A DNA stretch of 64,000 nucleotides from Bordetella parapertussis (lineage in GTDB: Bacteria > Pseudomonadota > Gammaproteobacteria > Burkholderiales > Casimicrobiaceae), in assembly GCA_943331295.2 (NCBI GenBank), contig CALQLA020000012.1:50306-114305 (forward strand). The letters run 5' to 3'. Below are positions 1 through 8,164 of the stretch, piece after piece; within the stretch, counting starts at the first letter, position 1; each line of letters opens with the position of its first letter. A program made the position numbers and the translations under genes. Below the pieces are notes generated by a model, which made no database searches, had not been told where the DNA came from, and worked only from the letters and a program-made list of their open reading frames with translations.

Positions 1-114
1 CCAGCCGGGGCGCGACGCAACGATCAGCAGCTTCGGATACCGAGCTCCAACCGCATCAAGATGCCGCGGATGGCAATGGTCGAGGACGACCCCACCCCCG
101 CCGGGTTTTCCCAT
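1..114 (-). pseudogene. Amidohydrolase-family fragment (left edge)
   Basis: Reading leftwards from 114 on the minus strand gives 38 open codons up to the window edge. The peptide contains RHLDAVGARYP followed by LLIVASRPGW, which resembles the middle of amidohydrolase-2 (TIM-barrel metal hydrolase) proteins around a metal-site histidine; here the usual SHPGW reads SRPGW. The family normally has roughly 150 residues before this motif, but only about 90 bases separate it from the stop of the upstream SDR gene and they lack a matching N-terminus. I infer a 5'-truncated remnant at the end of the SDR operon. The rest lies outside the window, so an unusual intact gene cannot be excluded. Confidence 0.35.
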
Positions 115-204
115 GCCTTCGCTAGTCGAGCCCACCGTTATCAGTACCGGCACGAGCACAGTCGATAGCGCACGCCGCGAACCGGGCCGGCGGCGGCACT
201 GTGT

Positions 205-963
205 CTACCACCCCTTGCCGGCAGTGTACCCGCCGTCGACCGGGAGTACGGCGCCGGTGATGAAGCTCGCTTCGTCGGAAGCGAGGAACAGGATTGCAGC
301 GGCGATTTCCGCTGGATCGGCGACACGGCCCAGCGGGTGCGCGGCATTGAGCCGGCGAACCAGCTCCGGATCGCTGAAATAGCGCTCGGTGAGTGGCGTG
401 CGGACGGAGCCTGGCGCGACTGCGTTCACCCGGATCGCGTAGGCCCCGAGTTCCATCGCCATCTCGCGCGTAAGGCCGACGATCGCATGCTTGGCCGCAA
501 CATAGGCTGCCCGGTTGGGAACGCCCATCAGGCCGGCGGAAGAAGAAAGATTGACGATCGCGGCCGGAATGGCGGCGGCGACGACCGAACGCGCGAAGAT
601 CTGCGACATGTGGAAGGTGCCGTCGAGATTGACGGCGAGTACCCGCTGCCACGTCTGGGCGTCGAGCTCGAGCACGGGGAGGATCTCGCGGATGCCGGCG
701 CTGTTGACGAGAATGTCGAACGCGCCGTGACGGCCGGTGAGATCGCCGAACAAGCGCTCGACCGCGCCGCGGTCGGTGACGTCGAGCGCCGCGGCCGCCG
801 CCGCCGCGCCGATCTCTTCCGCGGTCCGTCGCGCCGCCACGCCGTCCGCATCCGCGACAACGACAAAGGCGCCCTCGGCGGCGAACGCCCGGGCGCAGGC
901 CGCACCGATGCCGCTGGCACCGCCGGTCACGATGGCCTTGCGCCCTGCGAAGCGTTGTCTCAC
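205..963 (-). CDS. SDR-family oxidoreductase (FabG-like)
   Basis: A 252-residue classical short-chain dehydrogenase/reductase, cytosolic and NAD(P)-dependent. The cofactor motif TGGASGIG is at residues 13-20, NSAG at 87-90, catalytic Ser141/142, Tyr154 and Lys158 (YVAAK), and the C-terminus has the usual PVDGGY. The start is GTG at 963, chosen because GGAGAGG lies just upstream and the N-terminus matches the family length. It is the third gene of a minus-strand operon, 22 bases after the ThDP-enzyme gene. It probably interconverts a hydroxy- and keto-acid or acyl-CoA of the local pathway; the substrate is not readable. Confidence 0.88.
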   Translation of the reverse strand: MRQRFAGRKAIVTGGASGIGAACARAFAAEGAFVVVADADGVAARRTAEEIGAAAAAAALDVTDRGAVERLFGDLTGRHGAFDILVNSAGIREILPVLELDAQTWQRVLAVNLDGTFHMSQIFARSVVAAAIPAAIVNLSSSAGLMGVPNRAAYVAAKHAIVGLTREMAMELGAYAIRVNAVAPGSVRTPLTERYFSDPELVRRLNAAHPLGRVADPAEIAAAILFLASDEASFITGAVLPVDGGYTAGKGW

Positions 964-985
964 CGCCCTCTCCGTTGCTGCCCGT

Positions 986-2542
986 TCAACGGGCCACCAT
1001 CGCTTCGATCAGGTGCGGGCCTGGCGTCGCATTCGCCGCAGCGATCGCAGCGACGAATGCCCTGGTGTCCTCCGCGCGCACGGCCGGGACGCCCGACGCT
1101 CGGGCCATCGCGCACCAGTCGATCTCCGGGCCTTCGATGTCGAACATGCGCGCTGCGCGCGGGCCCGCCTTGCCGCCTACGATGGCGTTCAACTCGCCGT
1201 GCAGGATCGCATAGCCGCGGTTGTTGAGGATCACCACCGTGCAGTCGAGGCCTTCGCGCGCCATCGTCCACAGCGCCTGGTTCGTGTACATTGCGCTGCC
1301 GTCGCCCTCGAGGCACAGGACGCGCCGCCCGGGGCACGCGACGGCCGCCCCCACCGCCAGTGGCAGGCCGTCGCCGATCGAACCGCCGGTGACCTGCAGC
1401 CAGTCGTGCGCCGGCGCCGTTTCGAGCGCCGCGTAGAAGCCGCGCCCCACCGAGACCGACTCCTCGACGACGATCGCATCTTCGGGGAGTGTCGCTGCCA
1501 GGCACAGGCCGAGGCTGTCGGCCGTCAACGGACCCGGCGCAACGACCGGCCGCGCGGGCGGTCCGGCGCTAATGATCGCCGGCGATTTCGCGCCGAGCTC
1601 ATCGGCGAGGCTTTGCAGCGCGTGGACCGGATCTTCGTCGATCGCGCAAAAGCGATGGATCGTGCAGCCGGGCGGCGCGAGGCGGCTCGGCTTGCCTGGA
1701 TAGGCGAAGAATGCAACCGGATCGGCGGCGCCGACGAGGATGATCGAGCGCAGGTGCGCGAGGCGCTTCAGCGCCGGCTGGACCGGATAGGGAATGCGGC
1801 CGACCGGCGCGCGCCCGATGCCGCGCTCGACGCGGCCGTTGGAGGTTTGCGCGGCGATCTCGACGTCCGGGAACGAGGCCGCGATCCGCCCGGCGAGCGC
1901 CAGCGCGTCGGCGCGTAGAGCCCGGCCAGTGAGCAGCAGCATCGCGGGACGTGCGTCGCGGACCAGGCGCACCGCGCCCGCGATCGCGTCGGAGTCCACA
2001 CGGCCGGGCGGTGGAACGGCTCCGATCGAACCGACCGTGGCGCCGTCCGACCAGGTCGCATCGGCGGGCGCGATCAGCGTGGCGATCCGACCGGGGGCGC
2101 GACGCGCCTCGCGCACGGCGGCGGCGGTGTCTTCGCCGATCGTCTCCGCACCGGAAACCGTGCGCTGCCACGCGGAGACGCCGCGAGCGAGCGCGGCGAT
2201 GTCGGCGGTCAGCGGTGCATCGTGCCGGAGGTGACGGACCGCGTGGTCGCCGACGATGTTGATGAGCGGCGATTGCGCGCGCTTGGCGTTGTGGAGATTG
2301 GACCAGCCGTTGGCGAGACCGGGGCCGAGATGCAGCAGCGTGCTCGCCGGCCGGTCGGTCATGCGGCCGTAGCCGTCGGCCGCCCCCGTGGCGACGTTCT
2401 CGAAAAGGCACAGCACGGAGCGCATCTCGTGCACCTTGTCGAGCGCCTGCACGAAATACATCTCCGACGTACCGGGATTGACGAAGCACGTCGTCACCCC
2501 TCCGCTCACCAGCGTTCGCACGAGGCTTTCAGCGCCGTTCAC
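986..2542 (-). CDS. ThDP-dependent enzyme, acetolactate synthase / benzoylformate decarboxylase-like
   Basis: A 518-residue protein with the three-domain layout of the acetolactate synthase/2-ketoacid decarboxylase superfamily: N-terminal PYR domain with activating Glu48 (LFENVATGAADGYGR), central domain, and C-terminal PP domain with the diphosphate/Mg motif GDGS...NN from about residue 413. It probably decarboxylates or ligates a 2-oxo acid. Its isolation from ilvH/ilvC and its place between two SDR genes argue for catabolism rather than valine synthesis. The start is GTG at 2542 with AGGAG eight bases upstream. It lies 34 bases after the preceding SDR gene. It could equally be an oxalyl-CoA- or sulfoacetaldehyde-type enzyme; the substrate is unknown. 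Confidence 0.85.
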   Translation of the reverse strand: MNGAESLVRTLVSGGVTTCFVNPGTSEMYFVQALDKVHEMRSVLCLFENVATGAADGYGRMTDRPASTLLHLGPGLANGWSNLHNAKRAQSPLINIVGDHAVRHLRHDAPLTADIAALARGVSAWQRTVSGAETIGEDTAAAVREARRAPGRIATLIAPADATWSDGATVGSIGAVPPPGRVDSDAIAGAVRLVRDARPAMLLLTGRALRADALALAGRIAASFPDVEIAAQTSNGRVERGIGRAPVGRIPYPVQPALKRLAHLRSIILVGAADPVAFFAYPGKPSRLAPPGCTIHRFCAIDEDPVHALQSLADELGAKSPAIISAGPPARPVVAPGPLTADSLGLCLAATLPEDAIVVEESVSVGRGFYAALETAPAHDWLQVTGGSIGDGLPLAVGAAVACPGRRVLCLEGDGSAMYTNQALWTMAREGLDCTVVILNNRGYAILHGELNAIVGGKAGPRAARMFDIEGPEIDWCAMARASGVPAVRAEDTRAFVAAIAAANATPGPHLIEAMVAR

Positions 2543-2576
2543 GATGCCCGCTCCTATCTTCCCGTCCGCAACCCAC

Positions 2577-3374
2577 TCAACCGCGCGGGTTCGGCCACCA
2601 CTTGTGCCGCTGGCTCATGCCGCCGTCGACGTTGACGATCGTTCCGCTGATGTAGCCGGCGCGTGGCGAGGCGAGGAACGCAACGGTGTCGGCGACCTCC
2701 TCGGGCCGCGCCATCCGCGCGAAGGGAAAGGCTCGCACGAAGTCCATCCAGCGTTCGGCGTCCCCGAACTGGATCTCGGCCTGCCGCCGCAGCACGCCCT
2801 CCTGCCGCGCGGTGAACACCGCACCGGGACTGACGGCGACCACGCGCACGCCGAAATCGGGCGCCTCCGCACCCAGCGCCTTGGTCAGTGCGGCGAGCGA
2901 GGCGTTGCCCATGCTGCCGGCGATGTACACAGGGTCGCCGCGCTGGTCCGAGGCGCCGATCACGTTGACGATCACGCCCGAGCCGCGCGCTCGCATGCGT
3001 GCGTAGTACTCGCGCGTCATTCCGACGAAGCCGAAGACCTTGAGGTCCCACGCCGCACGGAAGCGCGCCTGGTCGATCTGGTCGAGGCTGCCGCCCGGGA
3101 TCGCGCCGGCGTTGTTCACGAGGATGTCGATGTCGGGATGCGCTTCGGCGATCGCCTGGTGAGCTGCGTCTTCGCCAACGTCGCGTACACAGGTCGCGAC
3201 CGGGCGGCCAAACCGCCGCTCGAGCTCGCCGGCCGCCGCGGCGAGCCGGGAGGCGTCGCGAGCGACCAGGGTCAGCGCACAGCCCGCTGCGCAGAGCGCC
3301 TCCGCGACGGCGAGGCCGATCCCGGCCGAGCCGCCCGTGACGAGCGCCTTTTTGCCGTCCAGACGTAGGTCCAT
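2577..3374 (-). CDS. SDR-family protein with non-canonical active site
   Basis: A 265-residue Rossmann SDR with TGGSAGIG (13-20) and NNAG (87-90), ending in an INVDGG-like C-terminus. The catalytic region is unusual: Tyr150 is followed by IAGS, so the Lys of YxxxK is Ser154, and the only nearby Ser (142) is eight residues before Tyr rather than the usual 12-13. It is the first gene of the minus-strand operon and lies about 55 bases downstream of an IclR-type promoter/operator. It may act as a dehydrogenase with altered chemistry or as a binding protein. Fold assignment is secure; function is not. Confidence 0.82.
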   Translation of the reverse strand: MDLRLDGKKALVTGGSAGIGLAVAEALCAAGCALTLVARDASRLAAAAGELERRFGRPVATCVRDVGEDAAHQAIAEAHPDIDILVNNAGAIPGGSLDQIDQARFRAAWDLKVFGFVGMTREYYARMRARGSGVIVNVIGASDQRGDPVYIAGSMGNASLAALTKALGAEAPDFGVRVVAVSPGAVFTARQEGVLRRQAEIQFGDAERWMDFVRAFPFARMARPEEVADTVAFLASPRAGYISGTIVNVDGGMSQRHKWWPNPRG

Positions 3375-3418
3375 CGGTGAACACCCCCGGTCGATGCGGG
3401 CGCCACGGCGCCCAGAAT

Positions 3419-3463
3419 TTCCGTATTTCGAATTACCTTACGAGAATACGAAAATTTGGTCAA
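3419..3463 (-). promoter_or_regulatory. Promoter and IclR-type operator of the SDR/ThDP operon
   Basis: On the minus strand, TTGACC (3463-3458), a 17-base spacer and TAAGGT (3440-3435) form a sigma-70 promoter. Two bases later comes the palindrome TTCGAAATACGGAA (3432-3419), the shared operator of this island. The predicted transcript starts near 3428 and leads into the gene starting at 3374. Confidence 0.65.
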
Positions 3464-3508
3464 CCGATTCGTGCGTGCGGGCGCGGGATCCGGGGGAGCC
3501 GGCAAGGT

Positions 3509-4246
3509 TTAGGGGTCGAGCGCGACGAGCTTGCGGCAGGCGGCGTTGAGTGCCGCCGCATGCGTCTTCAGCGAGCGGTCGAGTCGCGCCACCGGCCCGG
3601 CGATCGCGACGCCGAAGGTGCGGCCGGCGACGACCACCGGCATCGCGATCGCGCCGACGTCGACGACGTTCTCGCCGCGCGTCATCTGGTAGCCGCGGGC
3701 GAGGCCTGCCTCGACGTCGCGGGCGAGTTCGTCGGGGTCGGTGATCGTGGCCTCGGTGACGAGCTCGGTCTTGAGCTTCGCGACGGTCTTTACGCGCTGG
3801 TCGGCCGGAAGCTGCGAAAGCACTACCTTGCCGATCGCGGTCGAATGCAGGTTCTTGCGGTCCCCCACGGTCGCGGAGTAGCGGATCGCCTGGCCGCCCT
3901 CGAAGACCTTGAGGTAGACGATGCCGTTGTCGTAGCGGGTCGCCTGACCCATGATTATGGTCTCGCGGGTCTCGTCGCGCAGGGCCGCCAGTATCGGGTC
4001 GAAGCGCACGAGCAGCGGCTCGCCGCGCTCGATCGCACGCGTGTTATGCATCATCTTGCCGGTCGGGTACCACTCCTTGCGCGCCGATACGAGGTGCAGA
4101 TAGCCGCACTTCTCGAGCGAACGGATGATGCCGAAGCACGTCGAGATCGGCGCACCCACGGCTTCGGAGATCTGCGATTGCGTGAGCGGCTTCTGCAGCC
4201 GCGCGAAGGCCTCGAAGATCTCCAGAACGCGAACAGAGGTTCCCAT
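3509..4246 (-). CDS. IclR-family transcriptional regulator
   Basis: A 245-residue protein beginning MGTSVRVLEIFEAF, with an N-terminal winged helix-turn-helix (about residues 1-65; LTQSQISEAVGAP...CFGIIRSLEKCGYL) and a C-terminal GAF-like effector domain typical of IclR (VGDRKNLHSTAIGKVVLSQL). An upstream ATG at 4315 exists, but I chose 4246: the family starts there, and a TATAAT with operator lies at 4283-4265, so translation from 4315 would begin upstream of the promoter. It sits between operons that share its presumed operator and is divergent from the GST gene. It is probably the autoregulated, effector-responsive controller of the whole island. Confidence 0.92.
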   Translation of the reverse strand: MGTSVRVLEIFEAFARLQKPLTQSQISEAVGAPISTCFGIIRSLEKCGYLHLVSARKEWYPTGKMMHNTRAIERGEPLLVRFDPILAALRDETRETIIMGQATRYDNGIVYLKVFEGGQAIRYSATVGDRKNLHSTAIGKVVLSQLPADQRVKTVAKLKTELVTEATITDPDELARDVEAGLARGYQMTRGENVVDVGAIAMPVVVAGRTFGVAIAGPVARLDRSLKTHAAALNAACRKLVALDP

Positions 4247-4264
4247 GGATACCCGAGAAGGAGT

Positions 4265-4283
4265 TTCGTGATTTTGAATTATA
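4265..4283 (-). promoter_or_regulatory. iclR -10 box and operator (autoregulation)
   Basis: On the minus strand a consensus TATAAT (4283-4278) runs into TTCAAAATCACGAA (4278-4265), which fits TTC-N8-GAA. The -35 is poor. The arrangement matches the other promoters of the island and predicts a transcript start near 4271, 25 bases before the chosen iclR start. Confidence 0.55.
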
Positions 4284-4371
4284 AATCGGCAGGACGATGT
4301 TTTTCTGCTTGGCACGCCCGCTCGTCGCCGTCATCATATGCCGCGAATCCCGACTTCGGACACTTGGCGCA

Positions 4372-5028
4372 ATGCTGACCCTCTACTACGCCCCACGCTC
4401 CTGCTCTACCGCCTCGCACATCGTGCTCGAGGAGATCGGGGCGCCTTACCGCGCGGCCAAGGTGGATTTCGCGACCGCCGAGCAGCGCTCGCCCGACTTT
4501 CTGCGCCTCAATCCAAAGGGGAAGGTGCCGGTCCTCGTCGACGGCGACGCGGTGTTCACCGAGAACGTCGCGATTCAATACCATCTCGTCGTGACTCACC
4601 CCGAAGCGCGACTCTGGCCGGACGATCACGAGGCGCGCGTGCGCTGGTTGTCCTTGGTCTCGTGGCTCGCCAACTCGGTCCAGCCCGACGCGCGGCACAT
4701 CACCCGGCCGGAGAATTACAGCGACGACCCGTCCACCTATCCGGCGCTGCAGGCCAAGGGTCGCGCCACGCTCGAAAAATGGATGCGAACGCTGGACGAG
4801 AGGATCGCGACCGGTCGCTGGATGATGGGGCACCAGTACACGACCGCCGATCCCTACGCGCTCGTGTTCGCGGGCGTCGCCGAGCGATTCGGCGTGCCGA
4901 TCAGCGGCTTCGGGCATCTCGCCGGCTGGGTTGGCCGGATGCTCGAGCGGGCGCCCGTCCGGCGCATTCTCGAACTGGAGGACAGCGCCCTGCTGCACTT
5001 CGCGCCGGCAGATGCCGGGAGCCGTTGA
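4372..5028 (+). CDS. Glutathione S-transferase family protein
   Basis: A 218-residue cytosolic GST. The thioredoxin-fold N-terminus starts MLTLYYAPRSCS with Cys11 at the position of the beta-class catalytic Cys10; the glutathione-site segment NPKGKVPVLVDG...TENVAIQYHL follows, then an all-helical C-terminal domain. An in-frame ATG lies upstream at 4297, but the family N-terminus begins at 4372. It is transcribed divergently from iclR and its stop codon overlaps the -35 box of the ABC-transporter promoter. It could detoxify or isomerise a pathway intermediate. I see no strong promoter of its own. Confidence 0.87.
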   Translation: MLTLYYAPRSCSTASHIVLEEIGAPYRAAKVDFATAEQRSPDFLRLNPKGKVPVLVDGDAVFTENVAIQYHLVVTHPEARLWPDDHEARVRWLSLVSWLANSVQPDARHITRPENYSDDPSTYPALQAKGRATLEKWMRTLDERIATGRWMMGHQYTTADPYALVFAGVAERFGVPISGFGHLAGWVGRMLERAPVRRILELEDSALLHFAPADAGSR

Positions 5029-5066
5029 CACGTTCCGGCCGGTCGATTATTTTTCCGTATTGCGGA
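5025..5066 (+). promoter_or_regulatory. Promoter and IclR-type operator of the ABC transporter
   Basis: TTGACA (5025-5030), 17 bases, TATTTT (5048-5053), then the operator TTCCGTATTGCGGA (5053-5066). The -35 overlaps the stop codon of the GST gene. The expected transcript start is near 5060, about 86 bases before the ATPase gene. Confidence 0.68.
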
Positions 5067-5145
5067 TCGAATTTCGCCATTTCGAAGTAATATTCGGCCA
5101 CCGTGGCCGCTGCACGGGATCCGCTAACGTGGCCGGAGTGGCGCG

Positions 5146-6252
5146 ATGCTGGTCGTTGAAAACCTGGTAAAGAGCTATGGCCGCGTGACGGCGGTCGGCG
5201 GGGTGAGCTTTCGCGTCGAGACTGGCGACATCTTCACGCTGCTGGGCCCGAGCGGTTGCGGCAAGACGACCACGCTGCAGTGCGTGGCGGGACTCGAGAC
5301 GCCCACCAGCGGCCGGATCGAGATGGGCGACACGGTCGTCTACTGCAGCAAGCGCAACGTGCTGGTGCCAGCCAACCGTCGGCGCCTCGGCATGGTGTTC
5401 CAGTCCTACGCGATCTGGCCGCACATGACGGTCTTCGACAACGTCGCGTTCCCGCTGCTCCACGTCGAGAAGAAGCCGTCCGAGGCCGAGATGCGCTCGC
5501 GCGTCATGCGCGCGCTAGACCTCGTCAAGATGGCGAGCTTCGCCGAGCGTCCCGCGCCGCACCTGAGCGGCGGACAGCAGCAGCGCATCGCGCTCGCCCG
5601 CGCGCTCGTGCACAACCCGCGGCTGCTGCTGCTCGACGAACCGCTGTCGAACCTCGACGCGAAGCTACGCGACCACATGCGCGTGGAGCTGCGCCACCTC
5701 ATCAAGCAACTCGGCATCACGACAATCTTCGTCACGCACGACCAGACCGAGGCGCTGTCGATGTCCGACCGCATCATCCTGATGCGCGACGGTCGGATCG
5801 TACAGGCCGGCACGCCGCGCGAGATCTATCTGCTGCCCCAGAGCAGCTTCGCGTCCGACTTCATGGGACGCGGCAACCTCGTTCCCTGCGAACTGGTCGA
5901 CGCCGCGGCAGGCGTCGTGCGGACACCCTTCGGGCTGCTGAATTGTGTCGTGCCGGCGAGCCTCGACCGGAGCGGTCCGCATCGCGTCGCCGTGCGGCCG
6001 ATCGGCGTAACGGTCGTCAAGGCCGGACCTGGCGCCGCAATCGGGCGCAACCGGTTTCTCGGCAAGCTGTGCGAGACGACGTTCCTCGGCGACGTCGTCG
6101 AGGCGCAGGTCGATCTGGCGGGCTACAAGCTGCGTGCGACCTTCAACCCGCACGTCGAGCTGACCGAGGGCGAAACGGTGCAGGTCGATTTCGGCGACGA
6201 GACGTGCGTCGTCGTGATGGAAGACATGGACACCGGCGGAGCCGCGCCGTGA
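5146..6252 (+). CDS. ABC transporter ATP-binding protein (Fe3+/polyamine-type)
   Basis: A 368-residue cytoplasmic ATPase energising uptake through the adjacent permease. Walker A GPSGCGKTT at 34-42, Q-loop, signature LSGGQQQR near 139, Walker B LLLLDEP, H-loop (VTHDQTEAL), and a C-terminal TOBE domain from about residue 285. Length and layout fit the FbpC/PotA group, whose members in proteobacteria also import organic acids and phosphonates. It is the first gene of the uptake operon, about 55 bases before the permease gene, and is followed by the receptor. The IclR-type control suggests that the carried solute is the pathway substrate rather than iron. Confidence 0.93.
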   Translation: MLVVENLVKSYGRVTAVGGVSFRVETGDIFTLLGPSGCGKTTTLQCVAGLETPTSGRIEMGDTVVYCSKRNVLVPANRRRLGMVFQSYAIWPHMTVFDNVAFPLLHVEKKPSEAEMRSRVMRALDLVKMASFAERPAPHLSGGQQQRIALARALVHNPRLLLLDEPLSNLDAKLRDHMRVELRHLIKQLGITTIFVTHDQTEALSMSDRIILMRDGRIVQAGTPREIYLLPQSSFASDFMGRGNLVPCELVDAAAGVVRTPFGLLNCVVPASLDRSGPHRVAVRPIGVTVVKAGPGAAIGRNRFLGKLCETTFLGDVVEAQVDLAGYKLRATFNPHVELTEGETVQVDFGDETCVVVMEDMDTGGAAP

Positions 6253-6307
6253 GAGTGCCGGGCCGTCCCAAGCGCGAACACCGGAGTGCGCCGCACGAAG
6301 GTTGCCT

Positions 6308-8020
6308 ATGAGCGCGGCTGCGGCGGGGGCTTCGGGAACGCGGCTGATGCGGGTCGCGCCCGCCGCGCTTGCGGCGTTCCTTTTCCTGCTGATCGTCGGC
6401 CCGCTGGTCGTCCTGCTGCTCACCTCGTTCGCGGACCCGAAGGTCCTCTTCTTCGAGCGGCTCACCTTCACCTTCCAGAACTACGTCGACGTGATTGCGC
6501 GGCCGGGCACCGGCCGCCTCGTGTGGAACACGCTTGTCTACGCGACCTGCACCACGCTGCTCGGCGTGGCGCTCGCCACCGCGATGGCGTGGCTCACCGA
6601 GCGCACCGACATGCCCGGTCGGATGGCGGTGCGAATCCTGATGTTCTCGTGGATGGCGGTGCCGCCGCTCGTGTTCGCCTACGGATGGATCCTGCTGGTG
6701 AACCCCGGCAACGGCGCGATCAACGTCCTGCTGCGCGACCTCTTCGGGTTTCCGGTGAATATGCTGTCGCCCTATTCGATGACGGCGCTGGTTGTCATCA
6801 GCGCACTGAGCCTCGTGCCGACCGCCTATGTGATGCTAAGCGGGCTCCTGCGCAACATGGACCCGTCGCTCGAGGATGCGGGCACCGTGCACGGTGCGGG
6901 CCGTCTGCGCGTGCTGGGCTCGGTCACGCTGCCCGTGCTCACGCCGGGACTCTTCTCGGTGATGATCTTCGTCTACGTCGGCATGATCCAGACGTTCGAC
7001 TTCCCGCTCGTGCTGGGAGCCAACTCCGGCATCCAGGTGCTCAGCACGCGCATCTTCCTGCTGGCCGCGCCGGACATGGGAAAGCCGAACTATGGGCTCG
7101 CGGGGGCGTTCGGCGTGTTCCTGCTGCTGCTCGCGATGGTGCTGATGTGGGGTTATTTCCGCGCGACGCGCGTCTCGGAGCGATTCCGGGTGGTCTCCGG
7201 CCGCGGTTTCCGGCCCAAGCGCATGCTGCTGGGGGCGTGGAAACCGGCGGCGATCGCGTTCTTCGCGGGGTACCTCGCGCTGATGCTGCTGCCCATCCTG
7301 ATCCTGCTGTGGGCGAGCTTGCTGCCGTTCTACCGCGTGCCGAACCTCGCGGACCTCTCGAATCTAACGCTCGCGGCCTACCACAAGGTCTTCTCCCAGC
7401 CGACGTTCGTGCGCGCGATCGCCAACACTGCGATCCTCGTCATCGTCAGCTCGGTGACCGTGATCCTGCTTTCCTGCGTGATCAGCTGGTTCTCGGTGCG
7501 CGCGCGCAACACGGCGGGCCGCCTCGTCGACCTCCTCGCGTTCGCGCCGATCGCGATCCCGGCCGTCGTTATGGCGATCGCGATGCTGCTTTTCTTCATG
7601 GTTTCGCCGCTCTACGGGACGATCTGGGTCATCGTCATCGGCCACGTGACGATCTTCCTTGCGTTCGGCACGCGCACGATGAGCGGCGCCTTCATCCAGA
7701 TCCATCGCGAACTCGAGGACGCGGCGACGATCAGCGGCGCCGGCTGGTGGTCGATGTTCCGGCGCATCGTGATGCCGCTGGTGTGGGTGCACGCGGTCAA
7801 CGCCTGGCTCTGGGTCGTCGCCCACAGCGCGCGCGACCTCACTTTTCCGCTGATCCTGTTGACCTCGACGAACGTGGTCGTCGCCTCGTCGATCTTCACC
7901 ACGTGGGCCTACCCCGACCTGCCCGCAGCGTCCGCGCTCTCGATGTTGATGGTGGGCGCGCTGGTGGCGTTGGTCATCCCCGTCCAGATGCTCGCGTTCC
8001 GGGACCGTGAGGGCGACTGA
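6308..8020 (+). CDS. ABC transporter permease, fused double-domain (FbpB/ThiP-like)
   Basis: A 570-residue inner-membrane protein made of two homologous permease halves with about 12 membrane segments in all. Each half has the EAA loop that contacts the ATPase: EDAGTVHGAG in the first and EDAATISGAG in the second. This fusion is typical of the iron/thiamine/2-aminoethylphosphonate transporter branch. I chose ATG at 6308 over the in-frame TTG at 6302 because GAAGG ends six bases upstream. It lies between the ATPase and receptor genes. Substrate is not predictable from the permease. Confidence 0.93.
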   Translation: MSAAAAGASGTRLMRVAPAALAAFLFLLIVGPLVVLLLTSFADPKVLFFERLTFTFQNYVDVIARPGTGRLVWNTLVYATCTTLLGVALATAMAWLTERTDMPGRMAVRILMFSWMAVPPLVFAYGWILLVNPGNGAINVLLRDLFGFPVNMLSPYSMTALVVISALSLVPTAYVMLSGLLRNMDPSLEDAGTVHGAGRLRVLGSVTLPVLTPGLFSVMIFVYVGMIQTFDFPLVLGANSGIQVLSTRIFLLAAPDMGKPNYGLAGAFGVFLLLLAMVLMWGYFRATRVSERFRVVSGRGFRPKRMLLGAWKPAAIAFFAGYLALMLLPILILLWASLLPFYRVPNLADLSNLTLAAYHKVFSQPTFVRAIANTAILVIVSSVTVILLSCVISWFSVRARNTAGRLVDLLAFAPIAIPAVVMAIAMLLFFMVSPLYGTIWVIVIGHVTIFLAFGTRTMSGAFIQIHRELEDAATISGAGWWSMFRRIVMPLVWVHAVNAWLWVVAHSARDLTFPLILLTSTNVVVASSIFTTWAYPDLPAASALSMLMVGALVALVIPVQMLAFRDREGD

Positions 8021-8059
8021 GCGGATCCTGCGGTACGTTGCCAGGGCCGCAGGTCGGCA

Positions 8060-8101
8060 TTGACACCCTTCATAATTCGAATTACTTTTCGTAATACGGA
8101 A
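8060..8101 (+). promoter_or_regulatory. Promoter and IclR-type operator of the binding-protein gene
   Basis: TTGACA (8060-8065), 17 bases, TACTTT (8083-8088), then TTCGTAATACGGAA (8088-8101), the best copy of the shared palindrome. It gives the receptor its own promoter inside the transport operon, in keeping with the usual excess of binding protein over permease. Confidence 0.7.
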
Positions 8102-8164
8102 ATATCTCGCCGGAATGGCGCGCAGTTCCAATCCCTAAAACTGCACGAGCAGGAGGACATTCAC

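Noticed and set aside
4247..4315. A 23-residue N-terminal extension of the IclR regulator
   Set aside because: It would begin upstream of the TATAAT and operator at 4283-4265, and family members start at the MGTSVRVLEIF position.
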